Origin: Cyprinodon diabolis
Taxonomy: Eukaryota > Chordata > Actinopteri > Cyprinodontiformes > Cyprinodontidae
Assembly (NCBI GenBank): GCA_030533445.1
Contig: CM060065.1
Span: 3,205,841-3,269,840, forward strand
Length of the DNA stretch: 64,000 bases
Direction of reading: 5' to 3'
Shown here: positions 35,400 through 54,379 of the stretch, one piece after another
Numbering within the stretch: position 1 is the first letter of the stretch
Layout: every line of letters starts with the position of its first letter
Made by a program: the position numbers and the translations under genes
The notes under the pieces: generated by a model
Database searches by the model: none
What the model was told of the DNA's origin: nothing
The model's input: the letters and a program-made list of their open reading frames with translations, nothing else

Positions 35400-35507
35400 A
35401 TTCTGATCCACACTCCATACCAGTGGGTGGCGGTAATGCACCATTTCGTTGCGTGGCAACCGCCAAAAACTTCCATAAAGAAGAAGAAAAAGAAGAAGAA
35501 GAAGACA
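35400..35507 (+). repeat. I-type LINE 3' terminus, GAA tail
   Basis: CACTCCATACCAGTGGGTGG is followed by CGGTAATGCACC, CAACCGCC and a GAA-rich tail. The same terminus appears reversed at 25690-25790 and 60838-60935, and forward at 60645-60715 and 39430-39512. Confidence 0.85.
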
Positions 35508-35534
35508 AGGTCGTCTGAGCAGTGCGGCGCCAGG

Positions 35535-42913
<7,379 letters not shown>

Positions 42914-43046
42914 ACAGCAATCACAGACAAATGGCTCAATTCTCTAGACTTCAGTCCTCAGTAGCAACAACGTTCATCATATCCTCCCTCTGTGGAAACG
43001 GGAGCAAAGTTGCTTTGATGTCTTGACTTTTAAATTCAGTCTAACC

Positions 43047-43173
43047 AATAAAGTTATTTAAATGAATACCTGGAAGATAAACCATTTCTGTTTATTCCAA
43101 TCAGATGAAAGTCATGTAAATGTTGGTTAATACCATTTTGTGTTCTAGTCTTTCTGCTGTTGTTACTAATAAA
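43047..43173 (+). promoter_or_regulatory. UQCRFS1 poly(A) signals
   Basis: AATAAA occurs at 43047-43052 and again at 43168-43173, 134 and 255 bp after the stop codon. Either could end a short 3' UTR. Confidence 0.7.
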
Positions 43174-43689
43174 AATCTATTTTATTTGACCCTGTGAGTG
43201 TTTGGAGCTATTTTTACAGAAGGGGCAACATTTGGTGCAGCATGTTTATGGAGAACAAGTTTCAGAAGTGATCGAAATCACATCTGTTTCATGTTGCTGT
43301 AGGACTGAATTAAATGTGCAGTCTGATGACAACATTTAAAACTTAGTTTTACTTTCTTTTCCTCAATCAGTGCAGCCTGTTTTTCTTGGTTTTTAATCGC
43401 AGTTTGGACATTTCTGAAATGTAAACTTCTAGCCATGATTTTAAAAATAGCTTGTATTTAATATGAATATGAGCTTTTTGTGAAAAGAAGAACATTTCTT
43501 GATAATCAGCACCAGTGGATTCATGAGGTATCATGAAGCGTTTTGACATATTTGCATACGACACCTGCTGGACGTTTAGAATCACTGCAGGCAGCCTCTG
43601 ACAGACTAAACTGACTGATTTGATGACTGATGATATGATAAAAGCCATTGTTTGCTTAATGTTTTATTTCATATCTATTTAATTGTTTT

Positions 43690-44965
43690 TTTTAGATCAA
43701 CTAGTACATGAATTTGTTACTTCAGGGCTGGACTATTGTAATTCTTATCAGGAAGTCCACAAAATGGAGCCTAGGCGGAAGTTCCACTGAAGAAACTCAT
43801 TGCTCTCCTACATCCACCTGCAACACAGCTAATCAGCTTTGACCCACACCTCCATGAAAGCCAATCTGCATCCAAAGTTCATCTTAAAAGGTCTCTGATC
43901 CACTTGTGTGCTCCTGTGCACAGGCGTTGGATGTGCTGTGACTTCAGATGACATCATTTCAACCCCCCTCCAGCCCTTCCTCCTCCATCGTAGCTAACGC
44001 TTCTTCAGAGCGTCATTCCTCCTGGACCCTTACAGCCTTCCCTGTCTCATCTTAACCGGTCCGGCAGAAGACCGTCATGTGGAGCCTGGTTCCGCCAGAG
44101 GTTTCTTCTCAACGGGGAGTTTTTCCTCTCCACTGTCGCTTTATGCTTGTTCATCACGGACAGGTTCTCTCAACCTGTGTTATCCAAACTGTACTTCCAT
44201 CTTCCAGGTCCCTGGGTGAAGCTCTAGTATCGGCTCACGCAGTCCATTGGATCTCCCCAAAAGGCTAAGCAGACCGTCTCGCCAACCTGTTCTACAGACT
44301 GACCAACTTCATCTATCTCCACTCCACCACCAGGTTCAGGCCTGGGGGGGAAACAGCCCTGTTCTTTAGTCCTGTTCATGCATATCTATCAAAATGAAGT
44401 GCTATGTTTCCGGCCGAGGTCTGTGCGCCAAAGACTAAAGTAATTGTATCTATAAATTTTTCCTAATGGTCTTTTCTCTTTTTTCAGATTGAACTGTAGT
44501 TAAAAGCCTTCAGCTGATCCAAAATGCTGCAGCCAGAGTTCTGATGAAAATGAAAAAGAGAGATCACATCTCTCCTATCCTGGCTTCTCTTCATTGGCTT
44601 CCTGTTAAATCCAGAATAGAATTTAAAATCCTCCTTCTCACATATAAAGCCTTAAATGGCCAAGCTCCATCTGATATCAGAGATCTGATTGTTCCTTATG
44701 TTCCTAACAGAGCACTTCGCTCTCAATCTGCAGGTTTACTAGTGGTTCCTTGAATTTCTAAAAGTAGAATGGGAGGCAGATCTTTTAGTTATCAGGCTCC
44801 TCTCCTGTGGAACCAACTACCAGTTTTAGTCCGTGAGGCAGACACGCCTCACGGACTAAATCCTGAGCTATCTCTATAGTTCTGCTGCTATAGGCTTAGA
44901 CTGCTGGAGGACATAGGGACCCCTTTTTCATCATTCTGCTTCATTCTATATCTATTCACCCACTC
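43690..44965 (+). pseudogene. L2/Rex1-type LINE 3' part split by an unclassified repeat
   Basis: Plus-strand words LVHEFVTSGLDYCNSYQ (43695-43755) continue after the insert at about 44505 with QLIQNAAARVLMKMKKRDHI, ILASLHWLPVKSRIEFKILL and FVPNRALRSQ-like sequence, then the tail GGCTTAGACTGCTGGAGGAC. It is 5'-truncated. Confidence 0.8.
43762..44495 (+). repeat. Unclassified ~700-bp repeat, copy A
   Basis: It runs from ATGGAGCCTAGGCGGAAGTT to a T-rich end TTTTTTCAGATTG and interrupts an L2 fragment. A second copy with the same ends is at 56095-56734. It contains GAGTTTTTCCTCTCCACTGT. No coding domain is recognised. Confidence 0.72.
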
Positions 44966-45450
44966 TGCAGAATCCATTTATTATTCCTTACTGAGCGGAT
45001 TCTTCCTTTAAATCCTTACTGTACTTAAGTTACTTTAAATCTCGTGTAATATATATCTGGATACATTGTATATAATTTTTGCAGCTTTTTTCCCCTGTTT
45101 ACCTTCTGTTGTTTATAGGAGCTGATGTCACAAGTTAATTTTTCTCCATTGCGAGATCAATAGTTCAATGGAATCTAATTTATCATATCTGTTGTTTTTT
45201 TGACACCTTCTTATAAAAAGGCAACCTCAGCTTTTATCTCGTTTATTTGTAGTGTACACATTTTTCTTTTCTTTGTTTCCTTAAAGTTTCTAATGCTATA
45301 ATGATCTGAATTATGTTAGAGCTCTAAAACCTTCTCATCTTACAGGCTGCAATATGCATGAGTGCCAGTAGGATGCGGTAGAGAGACCCAGGAATGAGAC
45401 CGGAAGTCTGCTGCCTCTTTGTTGTGTTGCTCCTCGGTTAAATATCCGTG

Positions 45451-45616
45451 ATGGAGCAGAACCATTCCAGCATGTATTCAGTACAGCATCTGAGGGAGTT
45501 CATCAGCGAGCGGCTAACTGCTGCTGCGGAGGAAATCTTTGGGGTGTTTGAGAGAACCATCGAGCAGCAGATGGACCATCAGCGCAGACTGCTGGATGGC
45601 AGCTTCCAGGAAACAG
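45451..45616 (+). CDS. Zinc-finger gene exon 1, SVQxLREF module
   Basis: ATG 45451; a GTG just upstream is in frame but not a likely start. The exon ends GGAAACAG before donor GTCAGG. It encodes 55 residues of predicted amphipathic helix. Confidence 0.82.
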
Positions 45617-48600
45617 GTCAGGAGGTCCGCAGAGATGCTTCAGGCTGGAGGACACTGGCCGGTGTGACAGATTAACTGGTTAGAATCTATGCGCACCGCA
45701 GATGTTTCTGAAGCTTAGGTGGCTGTGTTGGTGCCTGAGGAGAAAATTTTCCTAACGTAACAAAACTGTCCGCCAAAACATCAACTGACATTTCTAATGA
45801 ATGGACTTCTGTTTTGATTTTCAGATTAGAATGATGTGGCAAATCGTTGTATCCACAAATATTTTAGCCATCTGATATAATCATTCCCCCACAACATGGG
45901 AAAAAAATAAACAAATCCTGTGAATTTTGAAATGGTCCTTATTTTTCTATATTATGTTTGAAACATTTATTATTTTATATTTTAAAATCCAAAATAGTTA
46001 AAATAAATCTGACTGTTGATCTTTATGAAATGTATTTTCAATTCTCAAAATGTCTGCAGTAGCTTTGCACCAGAGATTTGGTTTGAACTTTTCTTGGAAT
46101 ATTTGTAAATTGTTAGATAAACATTTAAATAGAAAATACATTTCATAAAGATCATCAAAGGGGAACAGATTATATCAGGTGGATAAAATATATGATTCCC
46201 TTCTCACAACTCTGGCAAATAATGATTAAACGTCCCCAAATCCACAGAGTTTGTTGTTGATTAACAGAGGAATAAAGACAGTTAAAGACTTGCAGGGGAA
46301 TTAATTTCTTCCCATGTTATGGAGGGGAATTGATTATTTCAGGCAGGTGAAATATTCGTTCTCTCCTCCTCCCATATCTTTGGGAAATAAAGAGCAACTG
46401 TTGGCAAATTCTCAAAAATCATTATGTGTGATATCATGTCGTATGCTAGGAACGCCTTAATCCAGTAATTTTAGAATGACATTTGTCATTTTGTTTACAG
46501 GCTAATCAATATATTAATCAAGCCGTGGACGTTGAACAAAAGGTGCTAATTTTTAAGACGTGCCGCAAAACCATTGCTGCAAAATGTAGCAGTACAAATT
46601 TATTCTAAAAAGTCATCGGCTGCTAAATGAAGAATGTTGTTAACTCCACATGTCTCCCTGTGCACTAATTAAAACGTTCAATAAATCAGCTGAGAAGCTG
46701 CTTGGCTCCATCCTATACCAGCGAAGAAGGAAGAGATGGAATCACAGACGCTATATATTAGGTTATTTAAATGTTTTTAGGTCTTCTAACACCTGTGATG
46801 TGATGCGGGCTGTTCAGAGGTTCTGCAGGCGTTTTCTAAACTTGCCAATGTTCTCAATTTTAAAACTTTGTGCTTCTTTGAAATTCCCAGCAGGTAAAGA
46901 TCAATGCTCATAGTTTGGAGATTGGCTGTAGGGTCTTCAAAGTTATCCAGGCAGAAGACCCCCTGTGTTCCATCAAACTGCTCCTATAGTCACTCTATTC
47001 CAGATGGAGTAATGTAACTAAAGTAATCCCTCCCTGGGATTATAAAAGTATTTCTGATTCCTGGTTGATGGGACAGGTGTTGTGAATGAAACGGTGTCCA
47101 GCTTGAAAGAGCTCCTGTGTGTCTCTGAATGTGAGCATTGATGACTGAAAGACATCTTCTGCCTCCATTGATCTGTTTACTGCAGTCTGTTGGATTCATG
47201 TTAATGTGGATTTAAAGACATTTCAATAAGTGGAAAAAACTGCAGGAGGGAATATAAAAAAAGTCTAATCAACCAAAACTTTTTGTGACTCCCCCCCCCA
47301 TGCAGTACCTCTGTGGACCCCCTGTTGAAGACCTTAACTGTAGGTTATCCGTTTAAAAGGATTATCTACAAAAACAGTTCTGGTCAAATAGCCCGGTAGT
47401 TTCGAGTTTCAGCTGGACTATTTACTCCGGTTACCTTGGCAACACATCACAACTAAAGATGTGGGATTTCCCTAAAAGTAGCCAATTACAGGCGCAGTGC
47501 TTTTGGTTTGGGCAAGGCCTTCAAAGCAACCAAAGTTGACGGGATTGAGATGTAAGGAAATGAAAGCTCCCTGTTCCTTGGTTTTGGGTCCATAGAAACC
47601 AAAGCTGCTTCCCTCAGACCAAGGATCACGCATTTGTCTTTGTGACACATCAGGATCCCGTGATGCTCTATTGCCCATCAAACACATTAAACATGCTGCT
47701 AATGAGCATCTGTATGAAGTAAAGGAGTGGTTATTGTGTGTAGGGCTTTTTTGGTGATGCCAGTTAGTACGCCTCGCCTCCCACACCAGGTTCATGTTAA
47801 TCCTATCTGTTAATAGAGATGGCAGCTTTTTCTCTCTGTTGTCCTCGATTGTCTCCAGACTATCTCCAGGCAGTATTGCACTAAGACTATAGAAGCAGTG
47901 TGCTCCCTGTAGCTTTTTCAAAACTTTACGAAAATTTGTTTGTTTTGCTTATTATAATATGGTTTGCAGGAGGTCAAACAGACATTCATTATGTTTCCAA
48001 TGCTGTAAACACTTGTATAATAAATTATTTTAATCGATATATGTAAACATTTATTTCAATGAAAATGTGTCTTAGCCATAGAGATCAGTGGTCAAAGCGT
48101 GCAACACGTGTCACATGGCAAAGAAAGCGGCGGGTGTGTCTCAGGCCATGGATCCCACAGGGGAAAAAGGAGATTCAAAGAAGAATGGAGCAAATCATTT
48201 GCTTTCGTTATCAACGCACAAGGATAGCCTTCAGTTTTGCTTTGGCACGAGAATTTGTCAAATAATAAAAATAGTAATTTGGAAAGTCATTTCCAGGAAA
48301 GGCTAAATATGCAGCCGAACTTCTGGATAAATTAGAGGAGAACAAAGATTTAAGAAATGGATTGCATCTCCAAACTCCAATACTGCTGCTAGATTTGTTT
48401 CAAGCATGAAAAAAACCTTAGACCAACCTGCATCAGCGCTCTGATGCAGGTATGTGAATTTTTTCAATTTTTTCCAAATCCTTAAAATAAAAATAACACC
48501 AAGGAACGCTGTTAATGGAGGATGTTGGATATCAGGGTTAGAGATGCTCTGCTCTGATGGAGGTCAGTTCCTGCTTGGTTCCTCATGACTGAATCAGCTC

Positions 48601-51600
48601 CTCCCAACAGAAACACGTCCAGCCTGGAGAGATTCCTTTATCCTGTTTCTATCATTTCATCAATGCAACAAAACTTAAACTGAAAGGCGGCGAGCGGTGA
48701 ATTCCATGCAGAGAGGACGTTCACTGCTCCTCCCTCACCTCTTGCTACTATGTGAGATTTGCTCCAGGATTAACATTTAATCATGAATGTTTATTATATA
48801 TTTAATGCAGCATAGTCCTTTTTTATAGAGGGCTAATACACTTAGAGCCCGTGTTGCTATTCGAGGCTTATATAAGGCTTTTACATTTTTGCAGCTCCAG
48901 ACAGATTAGTTGTTTTGGTCCTAAATGGCTCTTTGAGCAGTTTGGGTTGCCGACCCCTGGGCAAAGGCTTGGGATCCTGAGGTTCTGGGATCCTGAGGTT
49001 CTGGGATCCTGAGGTTCTGAGTTCGGACCCACAGACTGCCACTCTGTGTCTCTGAGCAAACTGCTCCCGGGGCACTGGACAATGGCAGCCCACCGCTCCC
49101 CAAAGGGATGGGTTAAAAGCAGAGCATGAATTTCGTTGCTTTGTGACACTTTGACAGTAAAGTTGAATTCTATTGTATTTTGTCCAATTCTTATTCTGAC
49201 TGGTACCTGAAGCTGGGCATACACTGTATGATTTTTTTTGTGCGTTATTTGTGCCGGTTTTCCAGTCGTGCAAGAATTTTTTCAATCGTAATCATTTAAG
49301 TCTTGGGGAAAAGACAGTCTAAATCAACTCTTTGGTCTTTGAAATAAACTACCAACAAGTGCATTTTCGGTTTTCATCCACCAGACATGTAAAGCCGGGC
49401 ATACAATGTACGATTTCTGCCCTTTTCAGGCCGACTCTCCAGTCATGCAAGAATTTTTTGATTCAGCCGACTTTCAGCCTCACCGTGCATCCCATAGTGT
49501 ACAGGGGGTAACGAGGGGCTATTAGCCTCTCATGACAACCTCCTGATCACCAATCTTAAGGTCGGGAGAAAATCAAACATGTTTGAAATTCAGTGGGCCG
49601 TCGTAAGGTGGTTCTGGATAAATCCTGCTGTTGAAGCAGAGCTACGCGCTGATTTATCAGAACCTCCAACACTGAGCATGTCTAAACAATTAAGTTGTTC
49701 TTCTTCTTCCAGATAGACGAGTCTGACCAGCGCCATCAGTCGCTGCTGAGTCCGACATATTGTTTTTATAGGTACAGTGTGAGCAGGTAGATGACATCAG
49801 TGAGTCGGGTCGCACATTGTGAGCTGGAAGCTTAAATCCTGTGGTTTCGTCGCACAGTTTGAGCTGTAGCTCCGTGCAACGTTTGAAAATGTCGCCGTGT
49901 GTGCCCGGCTTTAGAGGCGTGAGATTATTTCTTCCTCTGTTGGCTCTAGGCGAGCCGTGGCTCTGTATAACTGCTGTAGATCAAACCCTGCTGCAGCTTT
50001 TTAAATGACATGTTTTCCACAGTGGGTTCTCCTCTGTGCACTAAAGGCTCTCCTGTGTGTTTTCAGATGTACAGCAGTGTTTTCTCACAAAGATGGAGTC
50101 CCTTGGTGACCAGCAGATCAGCAAGCAGATGGAGAATTTCAGTGAAGACCAACTGGAAGCGGTACCTCCAGAGATTAAAGAGGAGCAGGAGGAGCTGTGG
50201 GCCGATCAGGGAGATGCTCAAATGGTACTGAAGCAGGAAGCTGATCTCCAAATGGTGACACCGATGTTTGAGGAAGGAGATCAGAGTGAGCCTAAGTCAC
50301 ACGGCGATCAGTTCCACCTTAAGAGATCAGATCAGGAGGTCAGCTGGCCTGAAGACTTTGAAGCAGCCAGAAACACAGAGCAGAAGGAGAGATGGAGCGG
50401 AAAGCAGATGGACGGCTGTCTCCTCGCAAAGAGTGATGGAAACAGCTCCCTGCAGAGAGGTGGAAAAACGACCAAGACCTCAGGAACGACTCGCTACACA
50501 ATCCACACAGGTCAGACCCTTTGGAACCAAACGTGTCTCTAATGTGAAACCTGTGGGAAATGTTTAATGCAGGGCTCCCACTGATCCTTAGGAAGTCTTA
50601 AAGGGCATTGAATTCTTCAATATGAAACTAAGGCCTTCATTTGTATTAAAATGTCTTAAATCAGTCTTTCACAGGTGTTAAAATTGTTACCACATCATAA
50701 ATAAGATTTTATCTTTGTAATCCATTTCAAACATTGAAATAAATGACAATATTTTTTTTTACATTTACAAAACGGCTCCCTGGAAGCATTATTGGTTCCA
50801 TCCTGATAAAACGAGGCTGCATGTGGACCTGGGGGTGATGCGCTGCTAACGTTTTACTTGGACGACAAAGTTTAAATTCAATAAAAACTGTCTATCCAGC
50901 CTAGAGTTTTCTGCATGGCTAAAATTAGGACCAGAGAATGAAGCATTATGGGAATCAAGGCTGATAATGTTTGGCGGTTGGCCTACAATGAAAGCAGTGC
51001 TATTAAAGGGGAACGCCATTTTTTTTTACAGAGGAAGACGTTACTTGGATTACAAAACCGGATATCTTTGGAACGGCTCCAAATGACACAAAACTCATTT
51101 GGGTTAACAAAAAAAAAAACGGCGTTCCCCGTTTAAGGTATTTGAGTAGGGGACAAAACAACATTGTTTAATTCAGTTCAGTAGTTGTCAAAAATGAATG
51201 TGTTAATTTGTGTGTTTTTAGTTTTCTATCTCTATGGAAAGTTTTTCACAAAATGAAACATTTCCACTGGGCCAGAAAAAAAAGGGTTTATGTTAAAATA
51301 AACATTTAGGTAAGTTTGTAGCAACAATACAAGCGCTTCTTTTCCCTTCTCACCAGTGAGGTGGTGTTTCCAGGTGGTGAGGTTGTGCTTGATGTGCACC
51401 CAGAGGAATGTGGTGCTGCTGACCACCTCTACAGCTCAGCTGTTGAGCTCCACAAATCTGTATTCAAATCTACAGAAGTGAACTGAGATTTCCAAATCTG
51501 TGTTCAGATTTACAAATCTGTAGTATGACTTGCAAACATGTAGATCAATCAGTAAGCACACAGAGACACTTATGGCTGAAGTATTTTCAGTTCAAGGCCC

Positions 51601-54346
51601 AGAAATACAGACACATCATTGGTTACAAGTCGAGCGCTTTCTCTGTGGCTCTTTTTGCTGCACTTCTGAGACTGTCACCATAGTGACTGTGTAGTCAGTG
51701 TTGCCAACTCCTCAGTAAGGAAAGTAGCTATTGGCTGTGCTATAAATGGCTGAATGATGTCATTGCCTAATTTGCATAATCTGGCTCATGATGTGATGTG
51801 CATGTTATTGGCGCCGTGGGGGAAATAACATTGTTAGAGAGACAAAGTCAGTAAAAACACTGAATATATAGAGCTACTTTTTCTGTTCATTAATGTTTAT
51901 TTTTTACTTTATTTATTTATTTATTTTTAAATAAATTTTATTACAAAACTAACTCTCCGCCTTTACCCGGACTTGGGACCAGCAAAATGAACCATGACAG
52001 AGTTACAATTTTATTTTATTTTTTTACTTTTTTCCCCCTTGTGGTCCACTAGGGAGCCAACTAATCATGGTAGAACATGAATATTTTGAGCCATAACATT
52101 TTTTACATGACATTAACAATATAAATGGAACAAAAAAAAATCAACAAAGAATCAATGACAATGTGAGCAAATAATGGTAATTATTATATTTAAACCAATA
52201 AGATTTTTCTCCACACACACACAGGCTGTGCTTGCCTGCTCACAGTGGGTCATCGTCATGTTGGTTAAGCTTCTCTATGGCAGGTTCAGTAACTGAGGGA
52301 TCTGACTCCAATGTGATCAACCTGCGACGTCAATCCCAGCGCATGTGCACAGTTCATTTGCAGTCTGGACGCTGAGGGTAAACATGCTGTTGCTCTGACT
52401 GCAGCACTGAGAGGGACTCCTGCGGAAGCAGGACGACGGGGTTGGGATATGGCAAGCCAAGAATGCCACTATTCGCATCTAATTATCACGTTAAGATTGA
52501 AATTCACCCACTAAAAGCGCCTGTTTTTCCGAAATTTCTGCGCTTTTTTTCGCCGTCTTTTACCAACAATCGCCACTTTTTATGTCCGTCATAATGGTAC
52601 CGCAAGACTCGAAATTTCTTGACTCTACAACGTGCATCAAATATGCGCGTTTTCCTAATATAATATTATCCCTCCTTCTTTTCTGACAGCCAATGTATTT
52701 GAACTGGTTGCATCCAATCGCTGCCAAGTTCACTGCATTGTTCTTCCACAAAGCCTTATTTTTAGGAATATATCCACTCCATGCTCTTTGCTGTCATTTT
52801 GAATCCATTTCCATGCCTATCATCGACGTGTCGCTAACTAATGTTTTGTGGTTTAAAGGTATTAACTGGAACAGTTCACTAGTGTTTTCAACTGAGAAGT
52901 GGTGCAGTGGTTGAAGTGGCAGAATACAAAGCAAACTTTTTTTTCTTCAATACAGGTTCAAATCCGGCTGAAGCAGTTCGACTTTTCCCTTTATATTCTG
53001 TCTTGTTCTAACCAAGCCCGTTTTGTAGTTTTTTGGGGTATTTTTGAGAATATAATCAATAAATGTAGGCTACTTCACTGTTGTTTCTGATCCATCGACA
53101 TGCATTCTTTCATGTAAATTTTTTTACATTGTGCTAATAGAGATGTGAGTAACCAACATTAGGATTTCTTTTCTAAATATTCTGAGTCAGACAGGATTTC
53201 TGAAAACTGCTGTCAAAATGAACAAAGACTGTAAACTATCAACATTTCTGATTCCCTGTAACCAATATTTATTTGGTTTTCATTTTTGATGGCAGTTCAG
53301 GTATAAATAACAGCTGTTATTTCTTTTGTAGAACATAACCCTTTTTGTTTTCCACATAAAAATAGTTCTATTTAATTAAGCTCTACTTCTAGAAATAGGA
53401 TAAAGATAAACAGAGGAAAACTATTTTTCCACACGGTCCATAGTAAATCAGTACAAACATTAACTTCTGGTAAATAATGCTTAAATCTGGCTGTTTGTTT
53501 TGGATACTTTTACATTACAGATAAGATAGTGTTATAATTTCTTTTATAAGTGATTTATCTTTAAAAGAAAACACAGGATAAATCCACATATAACAGACAT
53601 ATTTAGACAATATTTGATTATATATTTTCGTCATTTTTGTCATTTTCATCATTTTAGTCAACACTGTAAATAATAGAACTTCTCCTCACCCTGCTTCTCT
53701 TTTTCTCTATTTTATTTATATAACACTGTGCAGAATAGAACTTCACACACTGATTCTCTTTTTAACATATATCCCTCTGCACACATTGAACCTTCTGTCC
53801 GCTTGTTTCATCATATCCACAAAGTCTTCATCCTCAATGGTCCTTGCAGGCAGGACAGAACGCACAATCCACTTTGCCATTGAGTTCTCCAGGGCTTTCT
53901 GCTCTTTGGCGTCTGGTTTGTACGGTGGGGGGGCTCCCAACATCGCTGCAGCAGACTTCCCTTCCTTCCACCTCTGATCTGGCTGTGATGTCACTGTGTC
54001 AGGAATCTAGTTGGGAGGAAGAACCGTTAATCTCCAGAGTATCAGTAGAACATCTTTCTTCTATGACAGAGAGACGGACAGGTACAGGCAGAGGAAGACA
54101 CAGACACACATCTACATGCATGTGCACGCCCATGTTCAAGCATGTAGGTGTGTGTGTGCGCCTGCGTAATCTTCTATGAACCTCAAGAAACACTTAACAA
54201 TTACAAATTAATTATAAACAATTACATTTCTTAATGTCCATTCGTCCATGGCTCGTAAATTCTGTCTGGTGTTAGTCTCGTTAACGAAATTAATTTTATT
54301 TTTTTGTCATTTTCTGGAAACAATTTTTGTGCGTCATACATATACT

Positions 54347-54379
<33 letters not shown>

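Larger units (their letters stand above)
27400..35507 (+). mobile_element. I/Nimb-type LINE (APE-RT-RNase H) with three nested insertions
   Basis: The order is: zinc-knuckle end of ORF1 (CCNCGGQHRVTVGGCEV near 27437), a broken endonuclease (IANGQEFQGFIKK, then VVNFYSPCNK and CGDFNAY at 28810-28925), reverse transcriptase (30297-31145, resuming at 33910), RNase H (34767-34860: FLWVPAHRGVKGNEMADKAA), a zinc-finger-like end, and a 3' tail with GGTGGCGGTAATGCACC and AAGAAGAAG. It is interrupted by 28036-28720, 28933-29607 and 31146-33909. Stops make it dead, but about 4 kb of LINE sequence is preserved. The tail ends about 27 bp before the UQCRFS1 ATG. Confidence 0.87.

Noticed and set aside
47472..47921. 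149-residue minus-strand frame in the zinc-finger gene intron
   Set aside because: No domain, no splice context and no similar frame elsewhere in the window. Treated as chance, though it cannot be excluded without a search.
48059..48306. Basic short frames ([15 protein letters not shown])
   Set aside because: Two overlapping frames, no domain, AT-rich surroundings.
50067..50542. Independent gene starting at the second exon
   Set aside because: It begins with the acceptor-proximal DVQQ module, which normally follows the SVQxLREF exon. It fits better as an internal exon of the same zinc-finger gene.
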